Assembly: GCA_018364635.1 (NCBI GenBank)
Contig: JAGZLR010000006.1
Coordinates: forward strand, 1-64,000
From: Clostridiales bacterium
GTDB taxonomy: Bacteria; Bacillota; Clostridia; Lachnospirales; Anaerotignaceae
Reading direction: 5' to 3'
Length of the DNA: 64,000 nt
The notes under the pieces were generated by a model. That model ran no database searches. It was given only the letters and a program-made list of their open reading frames with translations, and was not told where the DNA came from. This document shows positions 49,997 through 58,578 of this stretch, piece by piece (within the stretch, counting starts at the first letter, position 1; each line of letters begins with the position of its first letter). Both the position numbers and the translations under genes were made by a program.

Positions 49997-50034
49997 TGCA
50001 ATTAGATTTGTAAGGATATCATTTTGTATTGTAG

Positions 50035-50610
50035 TTATTTGAGATACTTTCTCTTACAGATCAATTGTGTCATTGTACCCATTGGACAGTAGACACACCA
50101 TGAACGCGGTTTAAATAAAACCATTGTAATTAGTCCTAGGATAGTGGATGTGAGCATAACACTATAAAAACCAAAAGCAAATTGGGCAACACCTGGATGA
50201 AGTAGTGATGTATGGTATGCCCATTGCCATGGAAGCTTTAGCGTCCAAAGTAGTGTGACTACCTGTTTTAGGTCTCGCGCACCAGAGAAAACTAGATATG
50301 TATTCCACAGCATTAGGAGAAACATTATAAAAAAGAAGAGGAGAAAACTGTAACGAAATATTTTTGATTTCATCCAGTTAGGAATATCTTTTTTTCGTGA
50401 AAGGCCAAATCTGCCACCAAGAAGCTCGAATAACTGTCCTCTGCCGCAGTAACGATTACAATATGCTTTATTTCCGCCGAATATAGCGATGATAAGGGGA
50501 ATAAAGAAACAGAAAAGGCCTAACCAAGCAAATAGAATATTAAAAAATCCTAGGATCAGATAAGTGAGAGATACAATCCACAGATAATCATACCATTTTT
50601 TTTGTTTCAT
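50035..50610 (-). CDS. Membrane Fe-S (NapH/polyferredoxin-like) protein
   Basis: A 191-residue membrane protein with four to five helices. Two cysteine clusters at the cytosolic face, Y-C-N-R-Y-C-G-R-G-Q-L-F-E-L-L-G (about 51-66) and W-C-V-Y-C-P-M-G-T-M-T-Q (about 171-182), are the membrane-part motifs of NapH, CcoG and NosR-type electron carriers. In those proteins a two-cluster ferredoxin domain is fused; here it is encoded separately by the overlapping gene 50588-50818. The second of two ATGs is chosen (six bases from AAGGAGG). It could pass electrons across or along the membrane, but the partner is unknown. Confidence 0.8.
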   Translation of the reverse strand: MKQKKWYDYLWIVSLTYLILGFFNILFAWLGLFCFFIPLIIAIFGGNKAYCNRYCGRGQLFELLGGRFGLSRKKDIPNWMKSKIFRYSFLLFFFIMFLLMLWNTYLVFSGARDLKQVVTLLWTLKLPWQWAYHTSLLHPGVAQFAFGFYSVMLTSTILGLITMVLFKPRSWCVYCPMGTMTQLICKRKYLK

Positions 50611-50818
50611 CATTTACCTCCTTAAGTTTAATGACGCTTGCAGGACATATTTTTACACATTTGTTGCAACCAACACATTTATCATTATCTATATAAGCAT
50701 ACATTCCTTTATAAATACTGATTGCTGTTCGTGGGCATGCTTTAACACAACAACCACATGAAACGCATAAATCTATGTTGACTTGTGCTTTTTTCAGTAT
50801 TTTTTTCTTTTCAGCCAT
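50588..50818 (-). CDS. Two-cluster 4Fe-4S ferredoxin
   Basis: A 76-residue bacterial-type ferredoxin. The first motif is C-V-S-C-G-C-C-V-K-A-C-P (about 18-29) and the second C-V-G-C-N-K-C-V-K-I-C-P (about 48-59), giving two 4Fe-4S clusters. It has a basic N-terminus and an acidic tail. Its stop lies 23 bases inside the next gene, the membrane Fe-S protein, so the two products are made together and probably form one carrier. A TGC-TATACT extended -10 box (50858-50863) precedes it on the minus strand. Confidence 0.9.
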   Translation of the reverse strand: MAEKKKILKKAQVNIDLCVSCGCCVKACPRTAISIYKGMYAYIDNDKCVGCNKCVKICPASVIKLKEVNDETKKMV

Positions 50819-51126
50819 AAATACCTCCTGATCATACTTGGGAATAGTTTTAGATAAAGTATAGCAGATGAGCTGGAAAATATCTGTGATAAAGTTACAG
50901 GAGAGAGATTTTGAAAGAAATCGGGGGAGGATAGATGAGTAAGAATTTTTTACATGCTCTTTTTTTCTATATCTTTAGATAGTAAGTAATTTAGATACAA
51001 AAGTTAGCATAAAATAGTTATAAATTTAAATTTTAAGGAAAGGAATTATATTACAGTAAAGTATAAGGAAAGGAAAAATAGTAGAATTTGGGATAAGTAT
51101 AACAACGATAGTAAAATAAAGTATAC
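50819..51126. other. 308-base gap between ferredoxin and the trkH terminator
   Basis: It contains the ferredoxin promoter (TATACT, minus strand, 50858-50863), an 11-base direct repeat AAGGAAAGGAA at 51035-51045 and 51065-51075 (30-base period), and on the plus strand a 15-codon frame at 50935-50982 with a strong GGGGGAGG site. No established gene is seen. Confidence 0.5.
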
Positions 51127-51176
51127 AAAAATAGAATACCAGATTGCAGATTATAACAATCGGGTATTCTATTTTT
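51127..51176 (-). terminator. Terminator of trkA-trkH
   Basis: AAAATAGAATACC and GGTATTCTATTTT pair, with an inner GATTG/CAATC; T run on the minus strand. Confidence 0.88.
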
Positions 51177-51205
51177 ATCTACTGTCTTTAATATCAGTGC
51201 TAAGT

Positions 51206-52645
51206 TTATTTTCGACGCCATGCTGTTGGTGAAAACAGAACTAACATGGGAAACAGTTCAAGCCTTCCAGCCAGCATATCAAAAATCAGCACCAGTTTAG
51301 TAAACGGTCGAAAAAAACCAAAATTGCAGGTCGGGCCAACTAGTCCTAACCCTGGACCAATATTATTTAGTGTTGCAGCCACAGCGGTGGAGCTGGTAAC
51401 GATATCATAATCTTCGATACTCACAAGGATAACGGAAGAAACGAAAATAAGGAAATATGCAATTAAAAATACATTGGTTGACCGAAGAATATTTAGATCA
51501 ATTGCTTTGCCATCCATTTTGATTACTTTGATACTGCGAGGATGTGTTACATGTAGAAGTTCTTTGCCAACTGTTTTGATATACATAATTATTCTGGATA
51601 CTTTAATTCCTCCGCCAGTACTACCAGCGCAAGCACCAATAAACATAAGGATAACCAGTATGATTCGTGCAAACTCTGGCCATAGATCAAAGTCAATGGT
51701 TGAAAAGCCTGTTGTTGTCATAATGGACGCTGTCTGGAATGCTGAGTGGTGCAGGTTATATAAAAATGATCCTGAAATAGAAGTTAAATTTACTGCGATT
51801 GCAAAGGTGGAAACGAACCAAATAATAAAATACCACTTAACTTCTTCCATAGAAAAAGCATCTTTTAGTTTGTGAATCAATAATAAATAATAAAAATTAA
51901 AATTGACACCAAACAAAAACATAAAGATTGTTACAACATTTTGAATATATGGGGAGTAACTTCCCATACTGTCATTTTTGACACCAAATCCTCCTGTGCC
52001 AGCTGTGCCGAAGGAAGTACAAATTGCTTCAAACATAGGCATTTTTCCCAACACAAGTAAAAGGATTTCCAATAATGTCATAGCAAAATAGATACTATAG
52101 AGAATGGAAGCTGTCTGCTGAATTTTTGGTACTAATTTTCCCACAGAAGGCCCTGGACTTTCTGCACGCATAATATTTATACTTTGTCCGCCCGACATTG
52201 GAAGGATTGCAAGGACAAATACTAAAACACCCATACCACCAATCCAGTGAGTGAAGCTTCGCCATAAGAGCATTCCTTTTGAGAGAGCTTCTACGTCAGA
52301 CAAAATACTTGCACCTGTTGTCGTAAATCCAGAAACGACTTCAAATAGGGCGTCAATAAGATGAGGAATTTCACCGCTTAACCAAAAAGGCATGGCGCTG
52401 TGAACACTCAACAAGATCCAGCTGAGCGCTACAGATATAAAACCTTCGCGTGCATAAAAAAGTGTATTTTTAGGTTTTTTTCGAGTCATGAGCCAGCCGA
52501 TCAAAAATCCGATTGTTGCACAGAATATAAAATATCTGCCAGAATGCTCTTTATAAATAAAAGAGGTTAGAATTGGGAGAATCATAAGCAATGACTCAAT
52601 TTTTATAACAGAGCCTAAAATATATATAATAATAGAATAATTCAT
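51206..52645 (-). CDS. trkH: TrkH/KtrB-family potassium uptake channel subunit
   Basis: A 479-residue membrane protein with the four-fold helix-loop-helix design of potassium uptake channels. The selectivity loops are recognisable: S-G-F-T-T-T-G-A-S (about 106-114), S-F-G-T-A-G-T-G-G-F-G, I-M-T-T-T-G-F-S-T and A-T-L-N-N-I-G-P-G. The gating block C-A-G-S-T-G-G-G-I-K follows loop three. It starts 11 bases after trkA, with GAGG six bases upstream, so the channel and its regulator are co-transcribed. Uptake is driven by membrane potential or sodium. Confidence 0.94.
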   Translation of the reverse strand: MNYSIIIYILGSVIKIESLLMILPILTSFIYKEHSGRYFIFCATIGFLIGWLMTRKKPKNTLFYAREGFISVALSWILLSVHSAMPFWLSGEIPHLIDALFEVVSGFTTTGASILSDVEALSKGMLLWRSFTHWIGGMGVLVFVLAILPMSGGQSINIMRAESPGPSVGKLVPKIQQTASILYSIYFAMTLLEILLLVLGKMPMFEAICTSFGTAGTGGFGVKNDSMGSYSPYIQNVVTIFMFLFGVNFNFYYLLLIHKLKDAFSMEEVKWYFIIWFVSTFAIAVNLTSISGSFLYNLHHSAFQTASIMTTTGFSTIDFDLWPEFARIILVILMFIGACAGSTGGGIKVSRIIMYIKTVGKELLHVTHPRSIKVIKMDGKAIDLNILRSTNVFLIAYFLIFVSSVILVSIEDYDIVTSSTAVAATLNNIGPGLGLVGPTCNFGFFRPFTKLVLIFDMLAGRLELFPMLVLFSPTAWRRK

Positions 52646-52656
52646 AGCATGCCTCG

Positions 52657-54012
52657 TTATTTTAATATATCATCTAGATTATCCAAACCTTTAATGGTAG
52701 TGACTACTATTACTGTGTCTCCAGCTAAAATAATGTCTTTTCCCGAAGGAGTAATGATTTTACCTTTCCTGTTGATGCAGCAGATTAGCAAATTAGGCTT
52801 CAAAGCCATATCCATAATCGGAATGCCAATGGTTTTGGAATTGGAATGTACAGAGAATTCCAGTGCTTCTACACGATTTTCCATCAACCGATATAATGAT
52901 TCCACATTGCTTCCAAAAGAATTCTGCATAGAACGTACATACCGAATAATGTATTCTGCTGTAATAAATTTTGGACAAATGATGCTGCCTACAGGCATTT
53001 CGCTAATAACTTCTTCAAAAGAAATTTTATTTATCTTTGTAAATAACTTTGCTTTTGATACTTTATTCGCGTAGAGGGAGAGTAGAATATTTTCCTCATC
53101 TAAGTTTGTGAGAGAGGCAAAAGCGTCAGCATCACAAATACCTTCTTCTAATAAAAGCTTTTGATCGGTAGCATCACCATGAATAATCATGGCATGAGGC
53201 AAAAGTTCACTTAATTCATTGCAGCGGTCTTTGTCCTTTTCTATAATTTTTACTTTACAATTATTTTTACAAAGAATAGCTGATAAGTAATAAGAAATTG
53301 TACCGCCACCAGCAATTAAGATATCACGGATAGGCTTCGTTTGAATGCCGATTTTTTTGAAAAATGCATGGGAAGCTTCCCATGGTAAAATAATAGATAC
53401 CATATCCCCTGATAAAAGAATGGATTCGCCTTTTGGTATAATAATCTCATGATTGCGTTCAATGACACAAATTAAAGAATTTCCGCCTGAGACAGATGGA
53501 AAATCGTAAACTTTCATTTGGTTTAAAATAGACCCTTCTGGAATTCTAAATTTAATTAAGTTCACACGTCCACGAGCAAAAGAGTCAATTTCCATTGCGC
53601 TTGGCAGTTGAATTAGACGTGACATTTCCAATGCGGCAGCAGATTCTGGATTGATTGACATTGAAAGACCTAATTCTTCTTTAATAAATACGATTTCTTT
53701 ATAATATTCTGGATTTCTGACACGTGCGATTGTATGGCAGTTTCCAGCCTTTTTGGCGATAAGACAGCTAAGCATATTGATTTCATCATGGTCTGTCACT
53801 GCGATTAACAAATCAGCTTGATCAATTCCAGCTTCTGTCTGGACATGGTAACTTGTGCCATTGCCGACAAGCCCCATAACATCCAGTGCAGAGGATACAT
53901 ATTGGAGTCTATCTGAGTTAGTATCTACTAAGGTTAGATCATGCCCCTCTTCGTTTAGCTGCTCAGCTAAAGCATAGCCGACTTTACCGCAGCCGACAAT
54001 AATTATTTTCAT
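52657..54012 (-). CDS. trkA: TrkA potassium uptake regulatory protein
   Basis: A 451-residue cytosolic gating subunit with two tandem RCK units. Each has a Rossmann NAD(H)/nucleotide site: I-I-V-G-C-G-K-V-G-Y-A-L-A at the start and I-L-I-A-G-G-G-T-I-S-Y-Y-L-A at about 228, and each is followed by a TrkA-C domain (about 140-215 and 370-451). The double arrangement is the TrkA form rather than the single-unit KtrA. Nucleotide and possibly c-di-AMP binding would control potassium entry. Confidence 0.95.
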   Translation of the reverse strand: MKIIIVGCGKVGYALAEQLNEEGHDLTLVDTNSDRLQYVSSALDVMGLVGNGTSYHVQTEAGIDQADLLIAVTDHDEINMLSCLIAKKAGNCHTIARVRNPEYYKEIVFIKEELGLSMSINPESAAALEMSRLIQLPSAMEIDSFARGRVNLIKFRIPEGSILNQMKVYDFPSVSGGNSLICVIERNHEIIIPKGESILLSGDMVSIILPWEASHAFFKKIGIQTKPIRDILIAGGGTISYYLSAILCKNNCKVKIIEKDKDRCNELSELLPHAMIIHGDATDQKLLLEEGICDADAFASLTNLDEENILLSLYANKVSKAKLFTKINKISFEEVISEMPVGSIICPKFITAEYIIRYVRSMQNSFGSNVESLYRLMENRVEALEFSVHSNSKTIGIPIMDMALKPNLLICCINRKGKIITPSGKDIILAGDTVIVVTTIKGLDNLDDILK

Positions 54013-54053
54013 TTTTTGGCCCCCGTAAATAGAAAATGTATTGCAATACTTAT

Positions 54054-54082
54054 AATATAAATGGAATTGATGAAAAACTCAA
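54054..54082 (-). promoter_or_regulatory. Candidate promoter of trkA-trkH
   Basis: Minus strand TTGAGT (54077-54082), 17-base spacer, TATATT (54054-54059). Confidence 0.6.
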
Positions 54083-54117
54083 TATAAATATTTTCGTTAC
54101 TTTTCAGAGCTTGTTTA

Positions 54118-54146
54118 TTGACAAGGGATGTCTAAAAAGTTATACT
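54118..54146 (+). promoter_or_regulatory. Promoter of the queuosine-precursor operon
   Basis: TTGACA (54118-54123), 17-base spacer, TATACT (54141-54146). Confidence 0.85.
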
Positions 54147-54177
54147 TGTGTAATAAAATAATATGAGTAGTATATCC

Positions 54178-54219
54178 AGACAGTTCGCTTGCACCATCCT
54201 GTCTTTAAAAAAAACCAGG
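54178..54219 (+). ncRNA. Candidate preQ1-I riboswitch aptamer
   Basis: P1 pairs AGACAG (54178-54183) with CTGTCT (54199-54204). The loop has TTCGC and CACC in the family places, and an A8 tract is followed by CAGG (54216-54219), which can close the pseudoknot with CTTG in the loop. It lies about 25 bases after the predicted start site and ahead of five preQ1 genes. Confidence 0.75.
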
Positions 54220-54238
54220 GCTCTTTTTTTGTGTGCAG

Positions 54239-54268
54239 GCATAGTGTAGAAATCACTATGTCTTTTTC
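54239..54268 (+). terminator. Terminator in the que leader (riboswitch expression platform)
   Basis: CATAGTG (54240-54246) pairs with CACTATG (54254-54260), followed by T-C-T5. It lies between the aptamer and queD, so it can act only as a conditional terminator. Confidence 0.75.
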
Positions 54269-54312
54269 TATTTTTACTTCGTAAATTGCTCTATGCGAAA
54301 GGAGAATTTGAG

Positions 54313-54738
54313 ATGTATATATTAAAATCAGAAGCTAGTTTTGATGCAGCACATTTTTTAAGTGGTTATCAAGGAAAGTGCAGTAATCTTCACGGGCATC
54401 GTTGGAGAATTTTGGCAGAGGCAAAAGCAGATCAGTTAGAAGTAAATGGACAGACAAAAGGGATGGTAATGGATTTTGGAGATCTAAAAAACGTACTAAA
54501 AGTTGAAGCTGATTATTTCGACCACTCCCTAATCTATGAACAAAAAACTTTGCGTGAAAAGACAATAGAGGCTTTGAAAGAAGAAGGATTTCGTTTGATT
54601 GAAGTGGGATTTCGACCAACCGCAGAAAATTTTTCAAAATACTTCTATGATAGATTAAAGAAGAAAGGTATTTCTGTATGTTGTGTAACTGTCTATGAAA
54701 CGCCCAATAATTGTGCTCAATATATGGAGGAAAAATAA
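54313..54738 (+). CDS. queD: 6-carboxytetrahydropterin synthase QueD
   Basis: Turns dihydroneopterin triphosphate into 6-carboxy-tetrahydropterin, the second step to preQ0. Of 141 residues, the zinc histidines lie in D-A-A-H-F-L and L-H-G-H-R-W, with the catalytic cysteine in G-K-C-S-N-L-H-G-H. The short form fits QueD rather than true PTP synthase. The start at 54313 follows AAAGGAG by eight bases; ATG-like codons before it lie in the leader. It heads queD-queE-folE-queC-queF. Confidence 0.95.
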   Translation: MYILKSEASFDAAHFLSGYQGKCSNLHGHRWRILAEAKADQLEVNGQTKGMVMDFGDLKNVLKVEADYFDHSLIYEQKTLREKTIEALKEEGFRLIEVGFRPTAENFSKYFYDRLKKKGISVCCVTVYETPNNCAQYMEEK

Positions 54739-55401
54739 ATGTATAAGGTAGTAGAAAAGTTTGTAAGTATCAATGGAGAGGGAAGAAAGGCCGGAGAGCT
54801 CTCCGTTTTTGTTCGTTTTCAAGGGTGTAATCTCAACTGTGGCTACTGCGATACTACTTGGGCAAATCAAGAAGACTGTCCTGTGACATGGATGACAGGA
54901 GATGAAATTTTATCCTATATCCAACAAACAGGGATAAAGAATGTAACGCTAACAGGAGGAGAGCCTCTGCTCCAAGATAATATTCGTGATCTTATCTTGT
55001 TATTGGCACAGGATCAAAACATTTCTGTAGAGATAGAGACAAATGGCAGCGTGTCTATTAAGGAGTATGATTCCATAAAAAACAGGCCGTCTTTTACTTT
55101 AGATTACAAACTTCCTTACAGTGGTATGGAAAAATGGATGAACTATGAAAATTATGATCATTTAAGCCAAAAGGATACAGTAAAATTTGTTGTTGGTAGC
55201 ATGGAAGATTTGAAGCGCGCAAAAGAAGTTATAGATACTTATCAGTTGACAGAAAAGTGTCAAGTATATTTAAGCCCTGTATATAAGGCTATTGATCCAA
55301 TGACTATGGTGGAATTTATGAAGGATCACCAAATGAACGGTGTCAGAATGCAAATTCAAATACACAAAGTGATATGGGATCCAGAAAAGAGGGGAGTTTA
55401 A
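54739..55401 (+). CDS. queE: 7-carboxy-7-deazaguanine synthase QueE
   Basis: A 220-residue radical SAM enzyme making 7-carboxy-7-deazaguanine. The cluster motif is G-C-N-L-N-C-G-Y-C-D-T (the C-x3-C-x2-C form, about residues 30-37), with the substrate loop S-I-N-G-E-G and the SAM block T-G-G-E-P-L-L. The gene begins on the base after the queD stop, with GGAGG inside queD's last codons. Confidence 0.95.
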   Translation: MYKVVEKFVSINGEGRKAGELSVFVRFQGCNLNCGYCDTTWANQEDCPVTWMTGDEILSYIQQTGIKNVTLTGGEPLLQDNIRDLILLLAQDQNISVEIETNGSVSIKEYDSIKNRPSFTLDYKLPYSGMEKWMNYENYDHLSQKDTVKFVVGSMEDLKRAKEVIDTYQLTEKCQVYLSPVYKAIDPMTMVEFMKDHQMNGVRMQIQIHKVIWDPEKRGV

Positions 55402-55977
55402 ATGGCAATTGATACACAGGCGATCAAAGAACATGTCAGAGCGATATTGATCGCTTTGGGAGACGACCCTAATCGTGAGGGTCTAAAAAATACACCAGAG
55501 CGGGTTGCTAGAATGTATGAGGAAGTTTTTGAGGGAATGAATTATACAAACCATGAAATTGCCCAGATGTTTGACAAGACATTTGAGGAAGATGTGGAAT
55601 TTGGCAGCGGTTCCAATGACATGGTTTTTGTTAAAGATATAGAAATTTTTAGCTATTGTGAACACCATATGGCTCTCATGTATGATATGAAAGTTAGTGT
55701 GGCATATTTACCGAAAAAGAAAGTGATTGGATTAAGTAAAATTGCACGGATTGCTGAAATGGTGGGAAAACGCCTTCAGTTACAGGAAAGAATTGGATCG
55801 GATATCGCTGATATCATGACAGAAATTACCGGCAGCGAGGATATAGCTGTGTTAATTGAAGGAACACACAGTTGTATGACTGCGCGAGGAATTAAAAAAA
55901 CGGGAGCAAGAACATATACAACAACACTACGGGGGAGATTTGATCGAGAACCGGAACTTATGTCGCGACTTAGATAG
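55402..55977 (+). CDS. folE: GTP cyclohydrolase I
   Basis: A 191-residue enzyme that converts GTP to dihydroneopterin triphosphate, the shared start of folate and queuosine routes. The opening G-D-D-P-N-R-E-G-L-K-N-T-P-E-R-V, the zinc pair C-E-H-H-M, and H-S-C-M-T-A-R-G-I identify it. Its place inside the que operon suggests it feeds mainly preQ0 synthesis. The ATG directly follows the queE stop. Confidence 0.96.
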   Translation: MAIDTQAIKEHVRAILIALGDDPNREGLKNTPERVARMYEEVFEGMNYTNHEIAQMFDKTFEEDVEFGSGSNDMVFVKDIEIFSYCEHHMALMYDMKVSVAYLPKKKVIGLSKIARIAEMVGKRLQLQERIGSDIADIMTEITGSEDIAVLIEGTHSCMTARGIKKTGARTYTTTLRGRFDREPELMSRLR

Positions 55978-55988
55978 GAGATAGCAGA

Positions 55989-56675
55989 ATGGGAAAAAAA
56001 TTAGTGTTAGTAAGTGGCGGAGTAGATAGTACGACTTGTCTTGGATTGATGGTAAAAAAATATGGAAAGGAAAATGTTGTGGCACTTTCTATTTCCTATG
56101 GCCAGAAACACACAAAAGAGATAGAGGCAAGTGAGGCTGTTACCCGATTTTATCAGGTGGAATATTTGAAAATGGATTTATCCAGTATGTTTCAATACAG
56201 TGATTGTTCTTTGTTAGAGCATTCGCATCAAGATATTCCAAAGGAATCTTATGCTGCACAATTGGAAAAGACGGATGGAAAACCTGTCAGCACTTATGTG
56301 CCATTTCGTAACGGGTTATTTTTATCTGCCGCCGCCGCAATTGCAATTTCTAAAGGCTGCGATACAATCTATTATGGTGCACATAGTGATGATGCTGCTG
56401 GAAGTGCATATCCTGACTGTAGTGCTGAATTTAATCAGGCAATGAATCAGGCGATTTTTTTAGGTAGTGGAAATCAAGTGCATATTGAGGCACCTTTTGT
56501 TCAGGTATCAAAAGCTGAGATTGTGAGACAGGGGCTTGCCATTGGTGTTCCTTATGAACTGACATGGAGCTGCTACGAAGGCGGCGAACAGCCATGTGGA
56601 AAGTGTGGCACATGCATTGATCGAGCGGCAGCTTTTGCTGCAAATGGTATTGTGGACCCTGCGTTAAAGAATTAA
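55989..56675 (+). CDS. queC: 7-cyano-7-deazaguanine synthase QueC
   Basis: A 228-residue ATP-dependent enzyme that forms the nitrile of preQ0 from carboxy-deazaguanine and ammonia. The PP-loop is V-S-G-G-V-D-S-T-T (residues 8-16), and a zinc site is built from cysteines in C-Y-E-G-G-E-Q-P-C-G-K-C-G-T-C (about 195-209). It follows folE by 11 bases with TAGGAG upstream. Confidence 0.96.
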   Translation: MGKKLVLVSGGVDSTTCLGLMVKKYGKENVVALSISYGQKHTKEIEASEAVTRFYQVEYLKMDLSSMFQYSDCSLLEHSHQDIPKESYAAQLEKTDGKPVSTYVPFRNGLFLSAAAAIAISKGCDTIYYGAHSDDAAGSAYPDCSAEFNQAMNQAIFLGSGNQVHIEAPFVQVSKAEIVRQGLAIGVPYELTWSCYEGGEQPCGKCGTCIDRAAAFAANGIVDPALKN

Positions 56676-56691
56676 GAAAGGAGAAAAGAGC

Positions 56692-57180
56692 ATGGAGCGA
56701 TCAGAAGAAACAAATATTACACTACTTGGGAATCAAAAAGTAAAATATCCGACAGATTATGCGCCGGAGGTGTTAGAGACATTTATTAACAAACACCAGG
56801 AAAATGATTATTTTGTAAAGTTTAATTGTCCTGAATTTACCAGCCTATGCCCTATTACAGGACAGCCGGATTTTGCAACAGTGTATATCTCTTATGTGCC
56901 GGATGTAAAAATGGTAGAGAGCAAATCTCTGAAACTTTACTTATTTAGTTTTAGGAATCATGGAGATTTTCATGAAGACTGTATGAATATCATCATGAAA
57001 GATCTGATTCAAGTGATGGAACCTAAATATATTGAGGTATGGGGAAAATTTTTGCCACGAGGCGGGCTATCGATTGATCCATATTGTAACTATGGAAAGA
57101 AAGGAACTCGATGGGAAGAAGTTGCCTTTGAGAGACTGAGTAGACATGATTTGTATCCGGAAAAAATTGACAATAGATAA
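56692..57180 (+). CDS. queF: NADPH-dependent preQ0 reductase QueF
   Basis: Reduces the preQ0 nitrile to the aminomethyl group of preQ1. The 162-residue single-module form has the catalytic cysteine in S-L-C-P-I-T-G-Q-P-D-F (about residue 54) and the QueF motif E-S-K-S-L-K-L-Y (about 79-86). With it the operon makes preQ1 entirely from GTP, which matches a preQ1-sensing riboswitch in the leader. The tgt and queA/queG genes must lie elsewhere. Confidence 0.96.
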   Translation: MERSEETNITLLGNQKVKYPTDYAPEVLETFINKHQENDYFVKFNCPEFTSLCPITGQPDFATVYISYVPDVKMVESKSLKLYLFSFRNHGDFHEDCMNIIMKDLIQVMEPKYIEVWGKFLPRGGLSIDPYCNYGKKGTRWEEVAFERLSRHDLYPEKIDNR

Positions 57181-57186
57181 TGTTAT

Positions 57187-57217
57187 GAGGCTGGAAAAAT
57201 TTGATCCAGCCTCTTTT
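57187..57217 (+). terminator. Terminator of the que operon
   Basis: GAGGCTGGA (57187-57195) pairs with TCCAGCCTC (57205-57213), followed by T4. Confidence 0.88.
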
Positions 57218-57271
57218 CTATTCTATGGCACTCGTGTTAAACTAGGACAAAGAGGGAGCTGATTTGAGGAA

Positions 57272-58555
57272 ATGAAATTACAGGATTTTGAATATCATAT
57301 CACCGAATATGGGATTGAACTAATTCGATACTGCGGAACTGCGACAATAGTACATGTTCCAGAAAAAATAGATGGCTTCCCTGTGACAAAAATTGGAGCA
57401 TTTGCGTTTTCTCCGTATATCTCTGAGTTTTCATCACCACAGGAGGCAGAGTTAGAACAAATAGTAGTACAATGGCAAAAAGAAGTGGAACATAGGATAC
57501 AGTGGTGTCAGGATGTGGGAGAAAATAAAATCCAGCACATTTATCTGCCAGATACAATTGAGGAGATAGGGAAAGGCGCGTTTTTTCAATGCGTTAATTT
57601 ACAGGAAGTTCGGTTGGGAGACAAGATCAAAGAAATTGGTGAACAGGCTTGGATGAACTGTAAGAGTTTGTGGTGTGTGCGATTGCCTAATAAAATAACT
57701 GTAGTGAAAAAAGAAACATTTCGGAATTGTACAAGCTTAACGAAAGTAATTTTTCCCTCTACTATTGAAATGGTTGACGATTACGCCTTTTGTAACTGTA
57801 GAGGATTAGTGAAAATAGAATTACCCGATCAAGTACACATCATTGGTAATCATGCTTTCTATGATTGTAGAAAACTACAGCTGTTCTCTTTTTCTGGACA
57901 GACGGAAACATTTGGTGATGGCGTGTTTAAAAATTGTGATGCGTTAGAGAGAATTCAGATTAATATTCGTGCGGATGAGCCTACTAGGCTTCATGTGTTA
58001 TTTTCTAATCTGGAAAATGAATTGACATTAGGTCTAAACTACTGTACAGCAGATGGAAGGGTAGAGCACGCAGAACTATTTTTACCAGGATATGAATGTG
58101 AGTATATAGGGGATCTTTTGGCAAGGCATTTCAAAGAAGTGGTTCATGGTGCAGGGCGGGGATACATTTTTTGTGTTTCCCAACCACAGGTCAATTTTGA
58201 GGCATATGATGAATTATTTTTGGAGGCACAGAGATTAGATGACCCGATACATCTGATTCAAATTGCTTTATGCCGGCTGAAGTACCCTTTTCGCTTGCAA
58301 GAGAAAAGCAGGCTGCGGTATGAAGACTATCTCAGAGAACATGGCAAAGAGGTAGGGGAGTTTTTGATGAATCGGGAGGATATGAATAGCCTGGAATTTT
58401 TGGCAGAAAAGAAACTGTTTTCAGAAGATAGTATACAAAGATTAGAAGAAATCGCTTGCTTTCGTAAACGACCAGAATATGTAAGTTTTTTTATGGACTA
58501 TGGCAATCAGCAGAAAGCAGCAAAGAAAAAAACATTTGATTTTGATGATTTATAG
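57272..58555 (+). CDS. Cytosolic BspA-type leucine-rich repeat protein
   Basis: A 427-residue protein with six to seven LRR_5 (BspA/TpLRR) repeats at about residues 30-235. Examples are I-K-E-I-G-E-Q-A-W-M-N-C-K-S-L and I-H-I-I-G-N-H-A-F-Y-D-C-R-K-L. Such repeats usually sit on surface proteins, but here there is no signal peptide, anchor or membrane segment. The last 190 residues are helical with no recognised domain. It is 23 bases upstream of the DUF2201/VWA gene, which is followed 18 bases later by a MoxR-type AAA ATPase, so it probably acts as the recognition or adaptor part of that system. No clear promoter is seen after the que terminator. Confidence 0.85.
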   Translation: MKLQDFEYHITEYGIELIRYCGTATIVHVPEKIDGFPVTKIGAFAFSPYISEFSSPQEAELEQIVVQWQKEVEHRIQWCQDVGENKIQHIYLPDTIEEIGKGAFFQCVNLQEVRLGDKIKEIGEQAWMNCKSLWCVRLPNKITVVKKETFRNCTSLTKVIFPSTIEMVDDYAFCNCRGLVKIELPDQVHIIGNHAFYDCRKLQLFSFSGQTETFGDGVFKNCDALERIQINIRADEPTRLHVLFSNLENELTLGLNYCTADGRVEHAELFLPGYECEYIGDLLARHFKEVVHGAGRGYIFCVSQPQVNFEAYDELFLEAQRLDDPIHLIQIALCRLKYPFRLQEKSRLRYEDYLREHGKEVGEFLMNREDMNSLEFLAEKKLFSEDSIQRLEEIACFRKRPEYVSFFMDYGNQQKAAKKKTFDFDDL

Positions 58556-58578
58556 ATCGAAATGAGGGAAAGGATAAT

